DNA of 35,160 bases from Bacteroidota bacterium (lineage in GTDB: Bacteria; Bacteroidota; Bacteroidia; Chitinophagales; Chitinophagaceae). Of this stretch, positions 33,084 to 35,160 are shown in pieces (position 1 is the first letter of the stretch; each line of letters starts with the position of its first letter). A model generated the notes under the pieces. That model was not told the DNA's origin, ran no database searches, and saw only the letters and a program-made list of their open reading frames with translations. Both the position numbers and the translations under genes were made by a program. The stretch covers positions 1-35,160 of the forward strand of contig JAFDYE010000053.1 of the NCBI GenBank assembly GCA_018267585.1, written 5' to 3'.

Positions 33084-35160
33084 TTAAGATTCCTCACCAT
33101 CCTCACTCACCTCGTGCAGGGCGATAGCCAAATTATTAGTTTTAACAAAATTACACCAGTGGCAGTCGGGCTTCCCGCATCCCGTATAGAACTCGCGGTT
33201 CTGGATCTTCTGCCAGGTCGTGGTGATCTGCCCGGTGACGGTGGTGATATCTTCGGGTGTGATGACGATCTTGACCTTGCGGTATTCCTTCTTCTTGTCC
33301 GGCTCGACAAAGTCGAATTCGGTGCTGGCGACCTTCCAGTCCTTCTGCTCATAGCTGTCGACGAGTATCTTGTAAAAGACGGCCTGCCGCCAGTAGTCGC
33401 CGCCGTTGGGATCCCTGTCGCTGGGCGGGAGGAGCTTTTCCCTGGCCTTGTCCACGTCCCCTGTTTTATAGTCTACGACGTTGACGTCCTTTCCCTGGAA
33501 TTCTAATTTGTCCAGCTTACCCTTCAGCGGCACCCCCTTGACGATCACGTTCCGGATATTCCTTTCTACCGTGACGATCCTGTTCCACTGGTAGACGTAT
33601 TTGTCATAGTAGCTCGACAATACCTCCTGACCGTATTCCATCCTGCGGGCAAAGGCCTCGCGCGTAAATATCTCCCTGTGACGGCGCATATACCACTGGA
33701 AGTCGGCCAGCATCTCTTCTTTGGAGGGGAACTGCTCTTTGACGTGCTCTTTCATCTTCTCAAAGAGCCGCTGCAGCGCAAAGTGGACGGCGCTTCCGAA
33801 CTCCGTCGCCTCATTCTTGGGGGAGGGGATGCGCACCAGGTTGCGGTAGTAAAACTCCAGCGGACATTTGAGATAATTGTTGAGGGCCGTCACGTTCATG
33901 ACGAACTTTTCGAGCATCCTGGTGATGAAGTCTTCCTCGGCCGACTCTATTTCGGGGGCGATGCTGTCGCTGAATGGCAGCGCGTCGAAGTCGGCCTGCT
34001 CTTCCGCGGGGACAGTGATCTTTTCGACGGGCAGGACGTGCCGATCCTGTATCTCCGCGATAAAGACGGAGGGCTCCAGCTCTTTCCCGTCGTCCCTGAA
34101 ACGGGCCCACGAAATATACAAATGCTGCTCCACCCTGGTAAGCGCCACATAGAACAGCCGGCGCAGCTCTTCCTCATCTCTTTCCACTGTGCTGTCCACG
34201 CGCGAGAACAGGGTGTCCGGATATTTATAGCCGTTATTCAGCTTGCGTTTCTTCTCCCAGGTAGCAGCGTTACAGCCCGCGAAGAATACGTACTCGAACT
34301 CGAGTCCCTTGGAGCCATGGGCGGTCAGGAGGTTGACGGCTTTGTCGCTGCCCGACACCTGCACCAGCGGCATAGCGATACCGTTGTCCTTCATCAGGTC
34401 GGTCATCTGGATCAGCTCTTCCAGCGTCAGGTCGGGGTTGCGGCGGGACTCTTCCTTGACAAAATTGAAAAGGGCGGTCAGCACCTGCATCAGCCAGATC
34501 TTCTCGGGGCTCTTCATGATATATCCCAGTATCCCCGTGTCGCGGATCAGGTTCTCGAAGAGTGCCTGGAGGGTTATGTTGGGGACGTCTCCGATCAATT
34601 TTTCAAGCGCCCGGCTCGCTTTCTTCATGCCATCGGGGAGGCCGGTGTCGAAGAGGTCCCTGGCCGGGCGGGTGGCTTTTTCGTGCAGCAGCCTTCTTAT
34701 GGACGTACGCTGGTCGTTGCTGAACTGCCGTTCGGCGACCTCGACGGAGAGCCTGGCGATCTCGATAGGCGCGATCGCGAAGAAGTCGAAATGCAGGATC
34801 TCGAAAAGCATTTCGTCACCGCCATAGGGCGCATCGTGTTCTGCAGCAAGATAGCGGAGCAGCAGAAGTATCTTTTGCGCCAGTGGTATCTCGAAAAGGT
34901 TCAGGTTTCGTTTGCTGTATACCGGTATCTGCTTTAGCTGCAGGAAGCGCGCCAGCTCTTCGCCATATTTGTTCTCCTTATAGATAACGGCGATCCTTCC
35001 GGGTACGACGCCCCGCCCGATGAGCTGTTCGATCTGGAGGGTGATATTCGTCATCTCCTGCCGGGGGCTCAGATATTCCTGCAGCCGGGGCGGATGCGCG
35101 TGCTGTTTTATCAGCGGGTGGCTCGAAAGGAGATGCTTGGACAAGCCGGGTAGCTGGGTG
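33084..35160 (-). CDS. UvrD-like helicase/PD-(D/E)XK nuclease, 3' part (cut by window edge)
   Basis: The frame runs open off the right edge, so only the C-terminal 691 residues are visible; the ATPase domain 1A must lie outside. Present are the UvrD 2A/2B region with motif V (NLLTAHGSKGLEFEYVFFAG) and motif VI (EEELRRLFYVALTRVEQHLY), then a RecB-type nuclease: FGSAVHFALQRLF, GKLDKLEFQ and VVDYKTGD, supplying the catalytic His, Asp, Asp and Lys. A cysteine in YLKCPLEFYY and three in CGKPDCHWC near the end form the pattern of an AddB/Cas4-type iron-sulfur staple. It is probably an AddA-like or stand-alone end-processing enzyme. It heads the segment leading to recR, which fits a recombination role. 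Confidence 0.88.
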   Translation of the reverse strand, partial: TQLPGLSKHLLSSHPLIKQHAHPPRLQEYLSPRQEMTNITLQIEQLIGRGVVPGRIAVIYKENKYGEELARFLQLKQIPVYSKRNLNLFEIPLAQKILLLLRYLAAEHDAPYGGDEMLFEILHFDFFAIAPIEIARLSVEVAERQFSNDQRTSIRRLLHEKATRPARDLFDTGLPDGMKKASRALEKLIGDVPNITLQALFENLIRDTGILGYIMKSPEKIWLMQVLTALFNFVKEESRRNPDLTLEELIQMTDLMKDNGIAMPLVQVSGSDKAVNLLTAHGSKGLEFEYVFFAGCNAATWEKKRKLNNGYKYPDTLFSRVDSTVERDEEELRRLFYVALTRVEQHLYISWARFRDDGKELEPSVFIAEIQDRHVLPVEKITVPAEEQADFDALPFSDSIAPEIESAEEDFITRMLEKFVMNVTALNNYLKCPLEFYYRNLVRIPSPKNEATEFGSAVHFALQRLFEKMKEHVKEQFPSKEEMLADFQWYMRRHREIFTREAFARRMEYGQEVLSSYYDKYVYQWNRIVTVERNIRNVIVKGVPLKGKLDKLEFQGKDVNVVDYKTGDVDKAREKLLPPSDRDPNGGDYWRQAVFYKILVDSYEQKDWKVASTEFDFVEPDKKKEYRKVKIVITPEDITTVTGQITTTWQKIQNREFYTGCGKPDCHWCNFVKTNNLAIALHEVSEDGEES

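Noticed and set aside
33678..34937. 419-codon plus-strand open frame opposite the helicase-nuclease
   Set aside because: Antisense shadow of a gene with clear helicase and nuclease motifs; no domain recognised in the plus-strand translation.

Overview
The window looks like chromosomal DNA of a Bacteroidota bacterium, most likely family Chitinophagaceae. The evidence is a FecI/FecR/SusC/SusD cassette, a THX ribosomal protein gene, a metH split into two genes, and several promoters of the Bacteroidota form TTG-N19-21-TAnnTTTG with almost no Shine-Dalgarno sequences. The species call is inference. I found no tRNA, rRNA, CRISPR array, insertion sequence or prophage.

Left part (1-9205): phenylacetate catabolism genes on the minus strand, namely the start of paaA (cut by the window edge) and a tetR-paaE pair. 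They are separated by an oppositely oriented four-gene unit: ECF sigma factor, FecR anti-sigma factor, SusC with a signalling STN domain, and SusD. Matching 14-bp near-palindromes lie in front of paaA and in front of tetR, and the one at paaA covers the -33 box. The TetR protein probably controls both halves of the split cluster.

Middle part (9297-26875): a PfkB-type kinase; asd (aspartate-semialdehyde dehydrogenase), preceded by a promoter and a leader that folds like a transcription attenuator; a DUF2461 protein; a NUMOD4/HNH protein; ligA; an NrtR-like regulator with a degenerate Nudix box; an HD-domain protein; a small lipoprotein; the ribosomal group rplM-rpsI-rpsB-tsf with a structured leader; pyrH; a membrane-anchored coiled-coil protein; pdxH; a tiny THX gene; HU; DUF4286 with exodeoxyribonuclease III; a LOG-family protein; and an uncharacterised envelope protein.

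Right part (26963-35160, all minus strand): a recombination/envelope group reading UvrD-like helicase-nuclease (cut by the window edge), Ig-like lipoprotein, recR, followed by the split cobalamin-dependent methionine synthase under its own promoter. The methionine synthase leader is about 160 nt long, carries a long hairpin, and has a perfect 10-bp palindrome at the predicted transcription start.

Most of the window is ordinary core genome. The points most worth a second look are non-coding: the paired TetR operators, the asd attenuator-like leader, the rplM three-way-junction leader and the metH leader/operator. I see no clearly new multi-gene system.
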